Source: Gammaproteobacteria bacterium
Lineage (GTDB): Bacteria > Pseudomonadota > Gammaproteobacteria > Eutrophobiales > Eutrophobiaceae
DNA: 46,557 nucleotides
Reading direction: 5' to 3'
Assembly (NCBI GenBank): GCA_030829955.1
Contig: JAURNY010000015.1
Location: 1-46,557, forward strand
The notes under the pieces: model-generated
What the model was told of the DNA's origin: nothing
Seen by the model: the letters and a program-made list of their open reading frames with translations, nothing else
Database searches by the model: none
Made by a program: the position numbers and the translations under genes
Shown here: positions 44,067 through 46,557 of the stretch, in pieces
Layout: each line of letters starts with the position of its first letter
Position numbering within the stretch: position 1 is the stretch's first letter

Positions 44067-45536
44067 CTACCTTAAATATGTGTTCGTTAATAAATTAACG
44101 CTATAACGCACACCAAAACCAATAGTGTCAGTTGGAATATGTGCCAAACCACCTTTCTTATTACTACTTGAAAGATCAATATGTATCCAAGGCACATCAT
44201 TTTTAACAAATTTCTGTAAAAATCGAGACGCAAGAATATGATCAACACCACTTTCCTGTGAACATTGTTTCACATCAGCAATATCGCTTTTGATCATTTG
44301 ATCAAAATCTTCATCCAGAGGAAATGGCCAAACACGCTCACCGCAATCTTCACCTGATTTTATCAATAACGGATGCCATTCTTTTTTATTGGTAAATACA
44401 CCACTATATGACGTTCCGATTGCATACATACATGCTCCGGTTAATGTAGCAAAGTCAATTATCAAATCCGGTTTTTCTTTTGATGCTAATGCCAATGTAT
44501 CAGACAACACCATTCTACCTTCTGCATCGGTATGCACTATCTCTATTGTTGTCCCATCACATGCCGTGATCACATCATTAGGCTTATAAGCTTTAGGACC
44601 GATATGATTCATCGCCAATGCCATCCAACATTCCACAGGTCGATTAAAATTCATTTTTGTAAGCGCTAATAATGTACCCAGTGCCACTGCACTACCCTGC
44701 ATATCTTCATGCATGCCAAACATATAATTTGCCGGCTTAAGGTTGGTGCCACCAGTGTCATAACAGATACCCTTACCAATCAGAAATACTTTTTTGCCGC
44801 GAGCACTTTTTGGCGTATATCGCAAACGAACAATACCGGCATCAGCCTTTGGGCTGCCTTGTGCAACAGCTAGAAAAGCGCCAGCCCTTTTACGCTTCAA
44901 TGTTGATTCAGAATAAAACTCAAGTTTCCAATTATTTTGCTTTGCCAATACTTTTACTCTCTTTACATATTCAGTTGGCGTTAAATAATTCGATGGCAAC
45001 ATACTTAAGCTTCGAGTTAATGCATTACCTTCGGCTATAGCAAAACTTTGTTTGAAACCATGTCTTGCCTTGACTCCATACAACAGAATTTTAGTTAATT
45101 TTGATGCGGGAGATGCTTCACTTTTAAATGATGGCATTGTTGCAGATGCCGCCAAAATCGCTGAAATGATCGTTTCAGCGATACGTTCTTTCTCGACAGT
45201 CTCAAAGCCCTCTATCACAATGCCAATTTGTGCAGGATTACTCTCTTTATGTTGCGCCATTAACTTACGCGCTAATGTTAATAACTCAAACGTATTCATT
45301 TCATTTTCAATCGCTGCAAATGAAACATGAGTTTGTTTAGAATTCGGAAGATCCAATATGACAGGTGCTGTATCCGCTTTTTTATTACCGGATTGTTTTC
45401 GTCTACTAATTAATTGTGCGCTATAGGTGAAATCACTTTTATTAAAGGGATGTGCAAAAACCATAATCCAGTTTGATACATTATCTACTTGTCTTTTAGT
45501 TGGCAGATTATTGTTTTGTTGCAACGATATATTCAT
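44067..45536 (-). CDS. Leucyl aminopeptidase family protein (M17)
   Basis: This 489 aa M17 metallo-aminopeptidase cleaves N-terminal residues from peptides. The C-terminal catalytic domain has the metal and catalytic motifs FLIGKGICYDTGGTNLK (Lys and Asp), MHEDMQGSAVALG (Asp) and the signature HTDAEGRMVLSDTL (Asp, Glu, catalytic Arg). The signature begins with His instead of the common Asn, and the end of the protein (SGVDHILASRFLQKFV, WIHIDLSS) is normal. The N-terminal domain is divergent. It could be PepA-like or PepB-like; I leave the symbol open. It is divergent from aceE. Confidence 0.9.
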   Translation of the reverse strand: MNISLQQNNNLPTKRQVDNVSNWIMVFAHPFNKSDFTYSAQLISRRKQSGNKKADTAPVILDLPNSKQTHVSFAAIENEMNTFELLTLARKLMAQHKESNPAQIGIVIEGFETVEKERIAETIISAILAASATMPSFKSEASPASKLTKILLYGVKARHGFKQSFAIAEGNALTRSLSMLPSNYLTPTEYVKRVKVLAKQNNWKLEFYSESTLKRKRAGAFLAVAQGSPKADAGIVRLRYTPKSARGKKVFLIGKGICYDTGGTNLKPANYMFGMHEDMQGSAVALGTLLALTKMNFNRPVECWMALAMNHIGPKAYKPNDVITACDGTTIEIVHTDAEGRMVLSDTLALASKEKPDLIIDFATLTGACMYAIGTSYSGVFTNKKEWHPLLIKSGEDCGERVWPFPLDEDFDQMIKSDIADVKQCSQESGVDHILASRFLQKFVKNDVPWIHIDLSSSNKKGGLAHIPTDTIGFGVRYSVNLLTNTYLR

Positions 45537-45650
45537 ACTGCAATTCCTTAAGAACTAATATAATTAATTTAATTGTTTAACCATGCTTTAAAAAAGACAA
45601 TAGCTCAACTACTATTTAACAATAACAAGAATAATACTCATTTGTTCTGC

Positions 45651-45672
45651 AAATCCTGTGTTATTCGGATTT
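45651..45672. promoter_or_regulatory. Inverted repeat upstream of aceE
   Basis: AAATCC (45651-45656) and GGATTT (45667-45672) are perfect inverted copies around 10 bases, 21 bases before the aceE start. It could be an operator or a short leader hairpin; it does not resemble the known enteric PdhR operator. Confidence 0.35.
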
Positions 45673-45692
45673 AAATCAGGAAATAATAGCGT

Positions 45693-46557
45693 ATGTCTGA
45701 ACAAGATAAGGACCTGGATCAACAGGAAACACAAGAGTGGCTTGAAGCGCTGGATTCCGTTCTTGAACGTGAAGGGATAGAGCGTGGACATTTTCTATTA
45801 GAGCAGCTGGTTGCAAGGGCGCGTAAATCCGGCGCCTATCTTCCGTTCTCTGCCAATACGGCTTATATCAATACTATTCCTCCAAGCAGGGAAGAAAAGA
45901 CTCCGGGAGATCCTGCATTGGAATGGCGTATTCGATCTTTTGTGCGCTGGAATGCAATGGCAATGGTAGTTAAGGCAAACCAAAAAAATGATGGTTTAGG
46001 TGGTCACATTGCCAGCTTTGCCTCATCTGCAACGTTATACGATGTCGGCTTTAATCATTTCTGGCATGCCCCCTGTGAAGATCACGGTGGCGATTTGTTA
46101 TTCGTACAAGGGCACTCGGCACCTGGTATTTATGCAAGAGCATTTCTAACCAACCGTATCAATGAAGAACAAATGCTTAATTTCAGGCAGGAAGTTGACG
46201 GTAAAGGACTTTCATCTTATCCACACCCCTGGCTGATGCCGGATTACTGGCAATTCCCGACAGTTTCCATGGGATTAGGACCGTTAATGGCTATCTATCA
46301 GGCGCAATTTATGCGTTATCTGGAAAATCGCCAACTAAAGAAAGATACAAATCGAAAAGTCTGGGCATTCATGGGTGATGGCGAAATGGATGAACCGGAG
46401 TCACTTGGTGCCATTGGACTTGCAGCAAGAGAGAAACTGGATAATTTAATTTTTGTGGTTAATTGTAATTTGCAAAGATTAGATGGTCCAGTAAGAGGTA
46501 ATGGCAAGATAATTCAAGAATTAGAATCAAATTTTAGAGGTTCAGGTTGGAATGTAC
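45693..46557 (+). CDS. aceE: Pyruvate dehydrogenase E1 component (partial, C-terminus outside window)
   Basis: AceE decarboxylates pyruvate using thiamine diphosphate and passes the acetyl group to the E2 subunit. The first 288 codons are present, starting [20 protein letters not shown]; the family is about 885 residues long. [21 protein letters not shown] and [21 protein letters not shown] are conserved, and the thiamine-binding motif runs from [10 protein letters not shown] (228-237) to [14 protein letters not shown] (257-270). This is the homodimeric E1 type of gammaproteobacteria. AGGA lies a little far (about 12 bases) upstream of the ATG. It is divergent from an M17 aminopeptidase gene. 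Confidence 0.96.
   Translation, partial: MSEQDKDLDQQETQEWLEALDSVLEREGIERGHFLLEQLVARARKSGAYLPFSANTAYINTIPPSREEKTPGDPALEWRIRSFVRWNAMAMVVKANQKNDGLGGHIASFASSATLYDVGFNHFWHAPCEDHGGDLLFVQGHSAPGIYARAFLTNRINEEQMLNFRQEVDGKGLSSYPHPWLMPDYWQFPTVSMGLGPLMAIYQAQFMRYLENRQLKKDTNRKVWAFMGDGEMDEPESLGAIGLAAREKLDNLIFVVNCNLQRLDGPVRGNGKIIQELESNFRGSGWNV

Noticed and set aside
1-46557. CRISPR arrays, prophage, insertion sequences, toxin-antitoxin or known defence genes
   Set aside because: I looked for regular direct repeats, transposase or integrase motifs and small paired genes and found none; the only repeat-like element is the palindrome at 7158-7295.

Overview
This window looks like the chromosome of a free-living or facultative gammaproteobacterium of moderate to low GC (about 40% by eye). 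Evidence: the gene order tpiA-secG-tRNA-Leu(GAG)-nuoABCD with separate nuoC and nuoD (unlike the fused nuoCD of Escherichia coli); yciB-yciI-bolA; yciO-trpS-scpA-scpB-rluB; a Dam-type GATC methylase; clpS-clpA; an ArgA with both kinase-like and GNAT domains; YqcC; and a Vibrio-type second EF-G. I cannot assign a genus. Isocitrate lyase (glyoxylate shunt), a phasin (polyhydroxyalkanoate granules), complex I and the pyruvate dehydrogenase E1 of the AceE type suggest an aerobic heterotroph that can use C2 compounds and store carbon.

Layout. 1-9209 is almost all minus strand: the start of the nuo operon (nuoD cut by the window edge, nuoC, nuoB, nuoA), a 373-base gap, a YqaA-like membrane protein, tRNA-Leu, secG, tpiA, then rluB-scpB-scpA, an inverted-repeat element, trpS and yciO. 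9272-12964 is plus strand: yciB, yciI, bolA, dam, dapE and a YqhA-like membrane protein, very tightly packed. A family 2 glycosyltransferase and aceA follow on the minus strand, separated by two strong hairpins; aceA is divergent from a LysR regulator with a perfect palindrome between them. clpS-clpA (plus) converge on argE-argA (minus), sharing an 8-base overlap. ilvD (plus) ends in a clear terminator.

23350-34330 holds a 2OG-Fe(II) oxygenase, a lytic transglycosylase and pgpA (minus); then four plus-strand genes (a secreted conserved hypothetical, a probably exported methyltransferase-fold protein, DUF423 and a small secreted unknown); then a seven-gene minus-strand operon: MoxR ATPase, DUF58, DUF4381, BatA, a BatB-TPR fusion, BatD and a DUF1232 protein. 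This is the MoxR/von Willebrand (Bat) envelope-associated system.

34331-38223 is a decaying stretch: a broken DUF2007/zinc-ribbon gene and a broken LysR gene flank an intact hydroxyacid dehydrogenase-like gene and an intact sodium:solute symporter. After it come a phasin with a palindromic operator candidate, yqcC, an EF-G2 gene with an unusual upstream and leader region, a secreted cyclophilin with typA/bipA, an M17 aminopeptidase and the first 288 codons of aceE.

Most of the window is conserved housekeeping sequence. I did not find a clear new defence system, prophage, CRISPR array or insertion sequence. The most interesting signals are regulatory (the EF-G2 leader, the aceA/lysR palindrome, the phasin palindrome), the palindromic intergenic element at 7158-7295, and the two pseudogenes.
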